From positions 6,168,001 through 6,232,000 of the forward strand of contig JAWQUS010000009.1 of the NCBI GenBank assembly GCA_036365455.1: a stretch of DNA of 64,000 nt. Direction: 5' to 3'. A program made the position numbers and the translations under genes. Positions 38,801 to 53,800 of the stretch are shown in pieces (within the stretch, counting starts at the first letter, position 1; the number at the start of each line of letters is the position of its first letter). The notes under the pieces are model-generated. The model saw only the letters and a program-made list of their open reading frames with translations. It searched no databases and was not told the origin of the DNA. The stretch comes from Macrosoma leucophasiata. Its lineage: Eukaryota > Arthropoda > Insecta > Lepidoptera > Hedylidae.

Positions 38801-41800
38801 AAAAATACTTATAAATGTTTAGGATAAATATCTTTTTCATACTTCTCTATCGTTATTTGTCTTGAGGGTTTCTTTAGCTGACTGGAATTGCGGGTCTACC
38901 GCAGATCCGGGACGCCGGCGGTCCCGCGAATTTCATTGCTCAAAAAGTGGTAAATCTTGAATATGTCCCTAGACACATTCTTGATTTAACGAATGATTAG
39001 AAGTATTTACCTGAGTATCAAGGACTAGCAGTAACCTTCTATCACCAAGCAGTAACGATATACATAAATATGGTACCTATACAACGATATGTACATATGT
39101 AATACGATAGTTATCATAAAAAATATTTTATATATGTATGTAACTTCACGCCAGGTCCCTAACGGGGTAGGCAGAGAGTGTAGAGCGCCAGATATCCCGG
39201 TCCTGACATACCTCTCGTGCCTCGTCTACCTTCATCATTCTCTTCATACATGCACGCCGATTCCTAAGACTTAAATAATTTTATATCTATGTTTACATTT
39301 TTTTTTACAGTCATTAGAAGAATTGTTAGCAACACTAACAGCAGACTTTGAGAAGGCGACGGCTGAAAAGTTGAAATGTCAGCAAGAGGCAGATGCGACG
39401 AACGGTACTATACAGCTAGCCAACCGACTGGTCAATGGACTGGCCAGTGAAAACGTGCGTTGGGCTGAAGCTGTCTCTAAGTAATTTACCATTTACCATT
39501 GTTTACGATTTTCAATTACTTATGTACATTTAGTTTATTCATTTATTTCATATAATTAGGCTCCTGGAGAGCACTTTTACATCGTCTTTTTTTTACCTAG
39601 TAAAATAATAAATAAATAATAAATAATTGTTTATTTGTAAAATAAGTACAAAGAATTGATTAGATCAGGAAAAATCCGCTTATAAAGATGGGCACTTTAT
39701 GGGGTGGTAATAAAGCTACATTTTATCACTTTAATCACACGAACAGTGTTTTGATTGAAGGAAGATGGATTTTTAATAAATTACTATTAATATGAAAACA
39801 CATTATTTGAGAGGGTATTGTTTCTCTGTTGGGTATGGCTAGAAACGTTAATTTCAATAATATTTGTTCTTATAGGTTACGATCTCACTGGAGAATTATT
39901 TCGTTCATCCAGATATACTGCAAACCTATTTTTTACGCATATTTATAATCTAGAGAATATATATCCACTAGGTTGCCTATCAAAATATGGGTAACGTATT
40001 TCACGCGTTTGTCTGTTGCATCTAATTATAAATTGACATCTTCAATCTGTTGATTCAATATCTCTTTCTATACATTTGTATCAATGTAGCTATACACTTT
40101 AACTAAAAAACAAAAAAACGTATTTTAGCTAAAGCGTCGCTAATCACTAGTTTGCTGTTTTATACATCAAACACAAAGCATTTTTATAGTGTATCTAATG
40201 GATGTTTATGAAGAAAGGAGTATGTAGTTAATATATTATTATGTAATGCTTTATAACTATGTTTATTTCAGTTTCATGCAACAAAGCACGACGTTGCCCG
40301 GCGACGTGCTTCTGGTGTGTGCGTTCATATCCTACGTGGGATGTTTTACTAAACAGTACAGGTTGGACTTACTGCACAAGAATTGGCTCGTTTTCTTGAA
40401 GACGCTAGAGGTACGACTTAGTTCATCTATACTAATAATTATAAAAAGGAATCATTTGTGTTTTTGTGTGTATGTTTCTAACGTTTTCATACAAAAACTA
40501 GTGAACCGATTTCAAAAAATTTTTCACTATTAGGAAGCTTATATTATATGCATTGCAGCCGTGCAAATCCGGGGCGCTAGTTTTACTTACTCTCTATATT
40601 ATATCCATCCAATAAACTATTTGTTTCGTTAACATTCTTACTCGGCGTCTTGACTGTATCTGAATCGGATGCTTACTTTATTTTACATATTTCAGCCACC
40701 AATTCCCATAACCGAAGGCTTGGATCCACTAACGATGTTGACGGACGACACAACTATAGCAATGTGGCAGAACGAAGGCTTGCCTTCAGATCGCATGAGC
40801 ACTGAGAATGCCACAATACTATCTAATTCAGATAGGTGGCCGCTTATGATCGATCCTCAGGTATTTATCGTTGTTTCAAAATTATCCATCATTTATATTT
40901 TTTATTTCTATTTAAAATATATGTTCGAGCTCTATATAAATTGTCTTGTTTTTGTTTCAATTCCTTGAACATATTTTCTAGTAACAATGGAATGTTAAAA
41001 ATGCCTAAGGTCTTATTTATTTGAAATGTTGTGTTCATACTCTTTCAGTTGCAAGGCGTTAAATGGATTAGACAAAAATATGGTGATAAATTACGTGTGG
41101 TCCGTCTGGGACAAAAAGGTTATTTGGATACCATAGAGAAAGCCATTATAAAAGGAGAAACAGTCTTATTTGAAAATATCGGTGAAACTGTTGATCCTGT
41201 GTTAGATCCTCTGTTAGGGAGGATTTTGATTAAAAAGGGCAAGTACGTAATGTTTTATTTATATGGATCAATTTGAATTATTTGAAGAATCTGAATTAAA
41301 GTTTATAATAAAAAATAGTCCTTCTTATAGAAATAACAGTCCTCTCAAAAAACTGCAGACGCCCTTATTCATTACGTATGTTATTTTTTTCAGAGCAATT
41401 AAAATAGGTGATAAAGAAGTAGAATATAGTTCAAACTTTAGACTTATATTGCACACAAAATTAGCAAATCCACATTATAAACCAGAAATGCAAGCGCAAA
41501 CAACACTTGTCAACTTCACAGTAACCAGAGATGGATTAGAAGATCAGCTTTTAGCAGAAGTTGTAAAAGCTGAAAGACCAGATTTAGAAGAATTGAAGGC
41601 CGATTTGACGAAACAGCAGAATGAATTTAAGATTCAATTGAAAACACTGGAAGATGATTTGCTATCACGCTTGTCTTCGGCCGGTGAGAATATATTAGGT
41701 GATACAGCGTTGGTAGAGAATTTGGAGACTACCAAAAAAACTGCTGCTGATATTGAAAGAAAAGTTAGTAATCAGTTTTTTATTCTAAGTGATCTAAATA

Positions 41801-44800
41801 AAATAAGGCGTTATCCTTGTGATGTTTAGCTATTGTTTCAGCAATTACAGATATAATATGATTTAACTGCTGAAATATTATTATGATAGCGCTAAAAACT
41901 ACTGTATGATGACCGATTACCCACTCGCTGCTTATTATGCTGCTACTAGATTTTTTGTTCAGATTCTAGATTGAACTTAGTATTCTTTATATTTCTTGTG
42001 ATACTACGTATTATCACTGGCTGATCGTGGACATATGAATGAAAGCATACAATTTTTATTTTATGACTGCCTTCCCTTAATGGAACAATTGGCGTGTAGT
42101 AATGTTTTTGTTTATATTATTTAGGTAGCAGAAGCAAAGGTGACATCACAAGAAATAGACGAGGCTCGTGAATTTTATCGTCCGGCGTCAGCGAGAGCGT
42201 CCTTGTTATACTTCATTCTAAACGATCTTAACACAATCAACCCAATATACCAGTTTTCTTTGAAGGTAAATTTTAACTTGAGGTAGGTAATATTAGGACT
42301 TACTTACCTTACCTTGTATTTGTGGTGTAGTATCAGGTACATATACAAACAATTTAGTCCACTTGGTACGTTTAGTTTTTGCTGATTCCAGGCGTTTAGT
42401 GTGGTATTCCAAAAGGCGATATCTCGCGCGGAGCCGGCAGAAGAGGTGAGCCAGCGCATCAGGAACCTCATCGACTGCATCAGCTACTCCGTGTTCCAGT
42501 ACACCTCGCGCGGACTGTTCGAGTGCGACAAGCTCATCTTCGCGTCGCAAATGACCTTCCAAGTAATCCGATACTAAATTCATATAAGCTGCTCTACAAC
42601 TAGCGCACCTGCCCTATTCGCCAAATTGCCAGCTACAATCGTTAACCTTATTGAACACGAAGCAAACCCATTTTTTGGGTTCATTCAGTATGTCGCTAAA
42701 CTAATGCATTAGATGGTATGGTTCCGTAATAACTATAATAAAGACTTAACAACTTGGGTCTCAGAGGTGGCAACACATCTGTATTTTGACCTCTGGTTTT
42801 AGGGTAGATGTCTATAGGTTGCAGTTATCACTTAACATCATTTGAGCTGCATAGATGTTTGCCACCATCGTTACATAAAAAAAGATGGCTTAACATTTGC
42901 ATGACATGAAACTTCAACATATAATTCCATTAGCAACCAGCGAATTAGCTTCTCTTTATGCAACTCTTCTTTATGCTTCTCTTATGAATATAAAAAAAAT
43001 ATTAAAAAAAAAATATTCCTGCAAACAATCCTTTCGAGGCACACTCGTAACTCTTCTTTCCTTTGTCATTTAAATCTCATTATAAACAGGTGCTATTGAT
43101 GAGTGAGGAGATATCACCCGCAGAGGTGGATTTCTTCCTACGGTTCCCGATCAAACCGCATGTGACTAGCCCGGTAGACTTCCTGTCGAACCAGAGCTGG
43201 GGTGGCATATGCTCTTTGGCTGGCAAGGATGAGTTTAGGAACCTCGATAGAGACATAGAGACGTCACCGAAAAGATGGAAGAAAATTGTTGAGATCGAAT
43301 GCCCAGAGAGAGAAAAGTTTCCCCAGGTAATCTATTGGACATGTCGATTAATATAGATTATTTTGAACATTTTGATTGTTATTCAATATCTTATCGCTAT
43401 GACTTTAATTATCAATGAGAAAACGTCTGGTTCATTTTAAAATTGTCACAACACTTTTAAAATAAGAATGTTTTAAAACTTTTCTTTTCTTCTATTTTTA
43501 TGTACGCGATTTTAAACTTATTGGTATTTTTTTAAGCTGTTTGTCAGTTTTTTCTATTATATTATTAAGTTATATTATTTCTAGGAATGGAAAAATAAAA
43601 CAGCACTACAGAGATTATGTATGCTGCGAGCGCTTCGACCTGATAGGATGACTTATGCAGTAGCGTAAGTTTCATGACTATGATGAATTAATAGCAACTT
43701 GTTTCTTTAAATTGACGTTAACAATTTCGAGCAGTCGCTGGAAAGAAAAAGAATTTCTTTTAGATGATGTAATAACGTTACTGATTAAACTTAAATAGTA
43801 ATAAAATATCGGACTTAATATTTTCTATCATATGAGTATTTATATTGTTCATAAGTTACAACTGCCTCGGAAGCCTAGTGGTAGCAGGTTACTACTACTA
43901 CGCTGAGGTCCTGGGTTCGATTCCCGGGTAGGGGGTTATCAGAGATAATGGTGAAAAAGCCTTTATCTCTGGTTCTATTGGGATTTTTCCATTTTTTGGA
44001 TATTTCCCAGTACCTCAAAGTTTGGTAATGTGCCCGGAGATGTCAACAGGCTCGCCACCTGTTACATGGGCCAAAACGTAACCGGCGAATCGTGGGTGTT
44101 TGCATGTATGCTTGAATGTATGCATTTACCTCTGCCTACCCCTTCGGGGATTACAGGCGTGAAGTTACGTAAGTTACAATACAAATACAATACGCTTACA
44201 CTCACAGCCCCACAGTAGGTATAGACCTGTGTCTTGGGTGCCGTTGTACACATACAACACATACACAAACAACCAGACCCGAAACAAATATCTGTAGGCC
44301 ATACAAATATTTGTCCCGGTGCAGGGATCGAACCCGCGACCCTTTGAATCAAACGGTCATCTCACGCCGCTGGACTAACCGGGTCGTCGCTTAAAAGTTA
44401 AATATTGTTAAAGAAAATTTTGGGTTCTGTAATACATGTGAAGCTTATCTATTTTCTATTTTACGTACGTGATTTCAGTGCGTACATTGAAGAAAAAATG
44501 GGGTCAAAGTATGTTGAAAACAGAACTGTAGAGTTCAGTAAATCCTTTGAAGAAACAAGTCCTACTACACCTATATTCTTCATTCTATCTCCTGGAGTGA
44601 ATCCGCTGAAAGATGTGGAAGCTTTAGGAAAGGTGATGGGGTTCACATCGGATAATGGGAACTTCCACAACGTGTCTCTTGGTCAGGGTCAAGAAGTGGT
44701 AGCTGAGCAGGCAATGGACGAAGCGCTTGTTAAAGGACATTGGGTGGTGTTGCAGGTAATATACTATTTATTTTCGGATATGTAATGGCTAAACCGTATA

Positions 44801-47800
44801 ACCGAATACTTTCTTTTTTCATAATATATTTGTTGAATTAATATTTTGTAAGTTAAATGTCTTACTAATATTTTTTATCTTAATAATTTTCACTTGGTCT
44901 ACAAATAATTTTGTGGGAGCTTGTAAGGTAAGATTGTAACTATGCTTTTCTTTAGTAGAAGATAGTCATTGCTAGACCTGAAAACGATAACTCTTAGTTT
45001 AAAGCAAATATTGTTCATAAAATTAACATCTTCAAATTATGTCTAAATCTGTATTTACTCCACTAGACCATATTTTTGGACCTAAAGAACGTCCTTGAGC
45101 AATACTTAAATGTATATACATCGAAGTCACGAAAACGGTTAAAAAAACTACCAATATAGATATGTCTGACACAATCTTATTGAAAATTTTCCAATTCCTG
45201 TTTTGAAGAACATTCACTTAGTGAAGAAATGGCTTCCAAATCTGGAGAAGAAGATGGAGAGTTTCGCTTCTGGTTGTCACGCTGAGTTCCGACTGTTTAT
45301 GTCAGCTGAACCAGCTGCCACAGCCGCTGCTCATATCATCCCGCAAGGAATACTTGAATCCAGTATCAAGATCACCAATGAACCACCTACTGGCATGCAG
45401 GTATTGAAATAACTTCAGTAACGACACCATATTTGACACCAATGGATTGTCAGACTCCTATAATAAATCAATTCGATAGTGTTCATTGTTTTGTTTTTAC
45501 ATTATATTTATACCTAAAAATGGTTAAATATCAAATCAAAATACTATTTGCTAGTCAAACTTCAACCCAAACAGCGCCTGTTAAGACTGATATTATTATT
45601 TTCATCGTATAGAATTTATGTCGATTGCAAGTTGTTGGTAAATTTTAGCATTCGTTTACTAATATTATTTGCAAACAACTTTTCGATCGTAAGTTTTTAA
45701 TATGTGATAAACAAAATAAATTGCTAGATTTGATAGTTAAATAAATATCTGAATGGCAACATATTATTTTTAAAATATTTCCTGCTAGTAGTATTTGTAT
45801 AGGTATCTACTCTTTGCTGTAAAAATGAAAAAAGGCATGCTCCGATGGTTCGGGCATATAGAAAGAATTTCGAATGAGCGAATGACTAAACAGATATACA
45901 ATGCGAATGTGGATGGTTGCAGAGGCCCAGGAAGACCAAGACTGACCTACCATGACCAAATAGGTCAAGTTCTGTCTGATGGTGGGGTCAAAAGTTTTAG
46001 GAATCGGCGTGCATGTATGAAGAGAACGATGAAGGTAGACGAGGCACGAGAGGTATGTCAGGACCGGAATATCTGGCGCTCTACACTTTCTGCCTACCCC
46101 GTTAGGGACCTGGCGTGAAGATACATATATACCAACATATTATTTTTAAAATATTTCCTGCTAAATATGAAAAGCTATTCGTTGTTTGCAGGCGAATCTC
46201 CATAAAGCTCTTGATAATTTCAACCAAGAGACACTTGAAATGTGTGGTAAGGAAGCGGAATTTAAAGCTATACTGTTTTCCCTTTGCTACTTCCACGCGG
46301 TTGTGGCTGAGCGGAGGAAGTTCGGTCCGCAAGGGTGGAATAAAATTTACCCTTTTAATGTTGGTGAGTTACCGAACACGATCAAAACTTTCATAACGTA
46401 ATAAATATTTATGTTACCCATAGTTGTTTGAAATAAAGAATACTTATTCACGTGAAGATTGTAATCTAAAGTAATATTATAAACAGGAAACATTTTGTGT
46501 TTTTGTATGTATGTTTGTAACGTTTTCACTAGCCACTAGTATGTAATACTAGTGGCTCGCCCCGGCTTCACACGGGTGTAATGAATGCAATATAGCCTTT
46601 GTCACTCAGTGAAAATGTAGCTTTTTAATGGTGGAAGAATTTTTGAAATCGGTGCAGTTGTTTTTGTGTGAAAACGTTACAAACATAAATCCATAAGTTT
46701 GTAACATGTTTCTTTATCTTTTATCATTTTATCTTTTCTAATTGCGTGCAATTCGTAACATAGCTATATTTTACGAATTGCATATAATGTCAATGACGAA
46801 GGAATTGAATTCATAACTGGAGGACTGTAGAAGTATGTTGGTTTTAGCATAAGGTATGGTTGTAGAAGCAGCTTTAAACAAAATTGTTTTTCAGGCGATC
46901 TTACAATCAGTGTTTTTGTATTGTACAACTACTTGGAAGCCAATTCTAAAGTCCCCTGGGAGGATCTGCGGTACTTATTCGGCGAGATAATGTACGGTGG
47001 ACATATAACTGACGATTGGGACAGACGCCTCTGTAATGCTTACCTTGAAGAACTGATGCAGCCAGACTTGGTATGAATCAGAATACCTTGTTAATTTAAA
47101 TATGGGTAACTGCCTCGGTAGCCTAGTAGAAGCAGGCCACTACTACTACGCTGAGGTCCTGGGTTCGATTCCCTGGTAGGGGGTTACAGGGATAATGGTG
47201 TAAAGTCCTTTATCTCTGGTTTTATTGGGATTTTTTCAATTTCTGGCAATTTCCCACTACCTTTGGTAACCAGTAAGTTTGGTAATGTGCCTAGAGATGT
47301 CAACAGGCTCGCCACCTGTTACATGGGCCAAAAAGACGTAACCGGCGAATCGTGGGTGTTTGCATGTATGTTTGAATGAATGCATTTACCTCTACCTACC
47401 CCTTCGAAGATTAGAGGCGTGAAGTTACGTTTTTTAGATTTTAATTTAGAGTGTATTGTAATTAAAGTTAAGAAACGCCAAGAAGAAGAATTGAGACAAA
47501 ATTTTAGCACGTCAGCATAGGTTCGCAATAAAAGGTTTTGGTGAGCCCTTATTCGTAGGGTACGCCCGCAGGTTCGTTATGCTTTTACTGTCAAACTCCT
47601 CTACCAACAAAAAATATTGCACATCGAGCGTACGAAAGAAAAAAATGTCTAGTTTCAACTTCGTAGAGTGTTATATCTGCTGCACACTGACTACGTAAGA
47701 ACTGATAGTCCGATATTGATCAAAATTGTCAAAACTTGATCAAAATTGTCGACAAACGTCACAAAGGTAGAGTGCGAAAGAGATAACGCTGAAAAGTTTA

Positions 47801-50800
47801 GTAGCTTCTACTGGTTGGTCGAGCTCCAGTGACGGAGCTCGCGGGCGTAGCCACCACCGCATTACCTAATATACTTGCCGCTAAATGTTAGTGTTAAGCA
47901 CTATCGTGTTCCTGTCATGTGGTAATGTAGGAGTACGGCCCTGTGATTTCCGGCACAGAGGCATAACACCTTAGGCCTCAGGAGTGGTAACGCATCTGCA
48001 TTTTGACCTCTCTTTTATCTGTGGGTGTCTATAGGCTGCAGTCATCACTTAACACTCACCATTACATAAAAAATCTTGGTGGATACTGCGCATTAGTTAC
48101 GTTACTCGTAATTTGTTACTTTCGTTTGCATCTGAGACATCTGTTTCTCCTTGGAATTAATACAGACGTACATTTATGTATCTAGGTGGATGGTGAATTG
48201 CAACTAGCACCAGGCTTTCCAGCGCCACCCAACACAGACTACGCCGGCTACCACCAGTACATAGAAGATGCTATGCCAGCCGAATCTCCATACCTATACG
48301 GCTTGCATCCTAATGCGGAAATTGGCTTCCTCACCACGACATCGGAGAACCTCTTCAGGACCATATTTGAGATGCAGCCGCGAGATGCGCAAGCGTCGGG
48401 TGCTGCTACCGTCACTAGAGAGGACAAGGTATAATATAAGATTTATATTAAGCGATACTTCTATTTTGAAGAGTACAATTGTCGTGTTGCCGTGATATAT
48501 AAATAAATATAGTGTTTTCTTAGCTTTTCTCGAGAATCACGGCACTCGTTGAAAGAAAACTATTAATTACCAGTTATTAATTGAAAAAAACTTATTAAAC
48601 TCTAGTGTTACTCATTATTTTGAATGGTGTCTAAATAGTTGACATAAACTGTAAAGTGATTACTGACTGACCCATATTTTTATCCAAGAATCTCAAATTG
48701 ACAGATTTGTATAGATAATAATAAAAGTGTGGGGTGCGCACACCTACTAAGAATAAAAAGTGAGGTTTGAAAGTATCAATAAAATATTATTATTATTAAT
48801 TCAATTCACTCGAAACTTTGACCCCCAAAAGGAATTATATAAACTAGGGCAATACGAAGTTTCTGGGCTAAAATAATTCACGAACCATTGCTGGGCACGA
48901 GTTTCTCGCCTTCTTGAGATGAGGCCTGGAGCTTATTCCACCACGCTGCTACAATGCGGGCCAACCCGCTGTCGGATGTTTTTAGACCGCCCTTATGGCC
49001 TCCGACAAGGTTAACGTGCCCGCTTAACATGCCCTTTGAAGCACGAAAACGCGCATTTTAATTTGCCACTAGCATCACACACCCGACCGCACCCGTATCG
49101 CCTAACCGAGTAGATCGCTTCCGATCTACACCAGCCGCGGAGCCAAGCGCGCTTCATTCACATATAGTTCCTTTTAACTATGACTATATCTACCAATTTA
49201 CCTATTCATCTCTAGGTGAAACAAATGCTGGATGAGATCGTGGAAAAGTTGCCCGAAGAATTCAACATGGTGGAAATAATGGGTAAAGTTGAGGAACGTA
49301 CGCCGTACGTGATCGTCGCGTTCCAGGAGTGCGAGCGGATGAACCACTTGACGGGCGAGATGAAGCGATCACTCAGAGAATTGGATTTGGGCTTGAAAGT
49401 AAGTATGCTGTGGGATCGATGAAAAAAGTCAACTGTGTGCAAGTTGAGGTCTAAATAGATGTTCCCTAAAGAACATGTTTCGTCTTCCGATTTATTTTCA
49501 CGTAATGTCACGTGTGCAAAGAACATAATTTTTACTGGTGGTAGAGCTCCAGTGACGGAGCTCGAGGGCGTAGGCACCACCGCATTACCTAATATACTTG
49601 CCGCTAAATGGTAGTGTTCAGCACTATCGTGTTCCGGTCAGGTGGTAATGTACGGCTCTGTAAGTTCCGGCACAGAGGCATAACACCTAATGCCTCAGGA
49701 GTGGCAGCGCATCTGCATTTTGACGTCTGGTCATTGTGTGGGTGTCTATAGGCTGCAGTCATCACTTAACATCAATGTGAACTGCACGCTTGTTTGCCAC
49801 TTTTATTACATAAAAAAAAAAAAAAAAAAACCCTTATTGTAAACTTTCACCATCATCGTCATCATTTCAATTGGAAGACGTCCACTGCCGGACAAAAGCC
49901 TCTCCAAAGATGCAACAGGGTTGTGTCATAAGTTGAGAATATGCCACAATCCCCACGCTTGATAAGTGGATTGGCAATCGCAGTGGTGGCAATTTTATCG
50001 TGAGAGGGTGCTTCCCAACCCACGTTATTGCATTTATTACCACCCTGTTCGAATGGTTTAACCGCCATTGTTCTGGAAGAATCGTTTTCCACTAGAAGGC
50101 GGTAGGGTCGACACTTTTTGAGTTTATGATTAAAACAAAAAATTGTGCCACGTTTTGCTTTGTTTTTATATCGTAATTTTAAACTAAAAAATTCTGCAAT
50201 AATGCCTTTATATTTTAGGGTGAACTTACAATAACATCGGATATGGAAGATTTGGAGAACGCGTTATTTTTGGACCAAGTGAGTGGTGTAGTGATTTTTT
50301 AAATTAATTTCTCATTATTATGATATACGAGAACCAAATTAAATCGGCCGGATATAAGAGTTGCTGGCTGTTCAAAATAAAATAATCTAATAAAAAACAC
50401 TTGCGGCCAAATTTTGATAGGTAGCCAACATCAAAATTTGGTCGCAAGTATTTTGTGTATTTGTTGTGGATATAAATTCTCTAGATTATAAATATGCGTA
50501 ATAATTAGGTTTGCAGCATATCTGGATAAACGGAATGATTCTGCAGTGGGATCCTAACCTATTATGTGTCATTAAATAAAAATGTATCTTCTAGTATTTT
50601 TTAAATGTGACGAAGGTGGCAAACATGCATGCATCACACATAGATGTTAAGTGATGACCGCAGCCAGAGATCTCCACACAAACACCGGAGTTCAAAATGC
50701 AAATGCGTTGCCACCCCTGTGACCAAAGTTGTTATGTCTCTATGATAGTTATTACGGGGCCATACATTACCGTTTAAGCGGAATACGATAGTGCTGAACA

Positions 50801-53800
50801 CTGCCATCTGGCAGCCGATACATTAGGTAATGCGGTGGTGCCTACGCACTCGAGCTCTCGCACAGGCACTTTACCGCCAATAACATAAGTAAATAAGACT
50901 AGTGGTAGAGCTCCAGTGACGAAGCTCGCAGGCGTAGTAACCACCGCATTACCTAATATACTTGCCGCTAAATGGTAGTGTTCAGCACTATCGTGTTCCG
51001 GTCAGGTGGTAATGTACGGCCCTGTAATTTCCGGCACAGAGGCATAACACCTTAGGCCTCAGGAGCGGTAACGCATCTGCATTTTGACCTCTTGTCTTTG
51101 TGGCTGCAGTCATCACTTAACATCAATGTGCACTGCATGCTTGTTTGCCACTTTCAAAACATAAAAAAGTATGATTTATCCTGCAGGTACCCGCAATTTG
51201 GGCTAACAGGGCGTATCCCTCGCTGCTCGGACTGTCTGCTTGGTTCGTAGACTTAACGCTGAGACTACGAGAACTAGAGACGTGGGCTACTGATTTTGTT
51301 GTAAGTATATGTAATCGTGCTGGCGTCGGGACGTGACGACCCCAACGCCCACTAGCGGAAGAATTTTCTACCATTCTTCCACTAGCGCAGTCAGTCAACC
51401 GAACAATGGTGGTCAATCCATTCCAATAAGGCGTTAGTAAGTGCTTTAAGAAGCGCGCATGGCCCCGCGGCTGGTGTAGATCGGAAGCGATCTACTAGGT
51501 TAAGCGATCCGGGCGCGGTCGGGTGTGTGATGGGTGACCGCTAGTGGCAAATTAAAACGCGCGATTCCGTGCTTCGGAGGGCACGTTAAGCCGTCGGTCC
51601 CAGTTGCTATCGTATTATTCTCATGTCTCAAATATCACCCAGCTACCAACGTCAGTGTGGCTGGCGGGTTTCTTCAACCCGCAGAGTCTGTTGACGGCAA
51701 TCATGCAAAGCACTGCGCGCCGGTACGAGCTGCCCCTGGACAAGATGTGTCTGCAGTGCGATGTTACCAAGAAGATGAAGGAGGAATTCACGTGAGTCTT
51801 GTTAAGGTTACGATGCTGGTGAGTCGTTGAGGGTCGAAATTGATTCATTTGGTTTCCATTAAGATTTTTGCTTGGGTTTTTGTGTCACATCACTACAAAT
51901 CAATACATTTCATAATGTGTGTTTTTGTTTGTTTTGTGTGTATGCAAAAAAAAACTCAAGTTTTTGCCAAAAAATTGAGGCGACCTTTTCACTTGACCTG
52001 GAGAGTCAAGTCTTGATCGGCTATCTTAAAGTATTCAATATTATCTGAAATCGATTACCAAAATTTTCACCATGTTTCGTTTTAATTTTCTTTTACAAAA
52101 TAGAAACGATAGTGTTGTTTATGTGTTAATAACCACAATGTTAGGTTTTTAACACAAAAGTTAAGTTAGTACCTAATACAACAGGTTTTTTTTCTATGTT
52201 ATGAAAGTGGCAAACAAGCATGTAGTTCACATTGATGTTAAGTGATGACTGCAGCCTATAGACACCCACAGATAAATCAGAGGTCAAAATGCAGATGCGT
52301 TACCACTCCTGAGGCTTAAGGTGTTATGCCTCTATGCCGGGAATTCCAGGGCCGTACATTACAACCTGACCGGAGCACGATAGTGCTGAACACTACCATT
52401 TAGCGGCAAGTACATTAGGTAATGCAGTGGGGCCTACCCCCGCGAGCTCCGTCACTGGAGCTCTACCACGAGTACGAAGGTGATCCCTCTTGTATTAGGC
52501 ATGTCAAATAACGATCTCAAACGAGCGATAATTCTCATGTCTTCTGTGGTTTGTTCTGTGGGTTTGTCCTCCACCTACCCGATGTACGAGTAGGTATGAC
52601 GCTTCTTGTAAAAATAAATTGTTTTAACATGATTTTCTATTTTTTAAAGTATAGAATATTGATTGAAATATGTAGTCTGCCTTTTTTTCATCTCACGGGT
52701 TTGAGAATGTTGTATTAAAGCTGTACATAATAAAACGTTGATAAATCAGATATTGTGCATAGACAATTAGATTTTACATAGTATGTGTTTGAATATCAAA
52801 TGTATTTTTGGGGTTGCCTGTTTATAATTCACGCTTTGTCAATAGAATGCTATAAAAATATCGTCATCACTAGATGTGATATGAAGATTGTTCCTTGTTG
52901 ATGTAATTAATTTACATAATTGTTGGCGGAACTATAACTTCAAAATTATTAATAACTTAACACACTACAGGGGTTATTATGAATTTTAATATAGCGTGTG
53001 CCAGACTCATTTCATTGAGTGACAAAATATAATAAAAATAACTTTTTCTTAAATGATTACGGAAATCTTTACCTAATATTTTTGCTAAAAAATTCGTTTG
53101 TTACATCTAGCATTTTGAAATGATATTATTTTACACATCATTTTAAAACTCTGTAGAATGAATTTAAATATGAAATAAATCTTAACTTATATCTCCATAT
53201 TTTATAACAATTTGTGAGCACTATTTCTGACCAAACGGTTTTATTTTTTTATCGTTCCTAAAGATTGTATGTAGTGTAACAATTGTATAAATTGTAAATA
53301 TATATTACGATTTGATTAGATGCTACATTCGAAGCTAAGATAAAGCTAGATTTGCATGAAATGCATGCAAAAGCGTGCTTTTCGTATCACTAGATGTGCC
53401 AAGAAAATATGCATATTTCAGGTGATTTTGTTGTAAATTTGAATGAAATGTTACCATTTCAATTATCTATATGGAATTAGGATTAGAGTTGTCTTTTATT
53501 AATTTATCATTCTATTTTTGGTACCTAATCTCTTAAATCTGTAGAATTAAGTATATAGGTACACTACTAATGCACGTATGAAATTAAGAAAATATTATCT
53601 TGTAAAATAAGAATTCTTTACATGTTATTTAATAAAGAAGGCAAGTACCTAGTAAATTACAAAAAAGACCGAAACAATAAACGATAAAAAAAATATGATT
53701 TATTGAATTAATTATTGGGACTGGTAATAAAATCAGGCTCGATGACTCTTACCTGATTGAAAAGCATGCCGGGGTATGCATATGATGCATGCTGAATGTG

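Noticed and set aside
45795..46118. Independent small gene in intron 56
   Set aside because: The RWFGH, GRPR and RNRRACMKR text is a LINE polymerase C-terminus, with decayed copies at 39,127 and 63,536.
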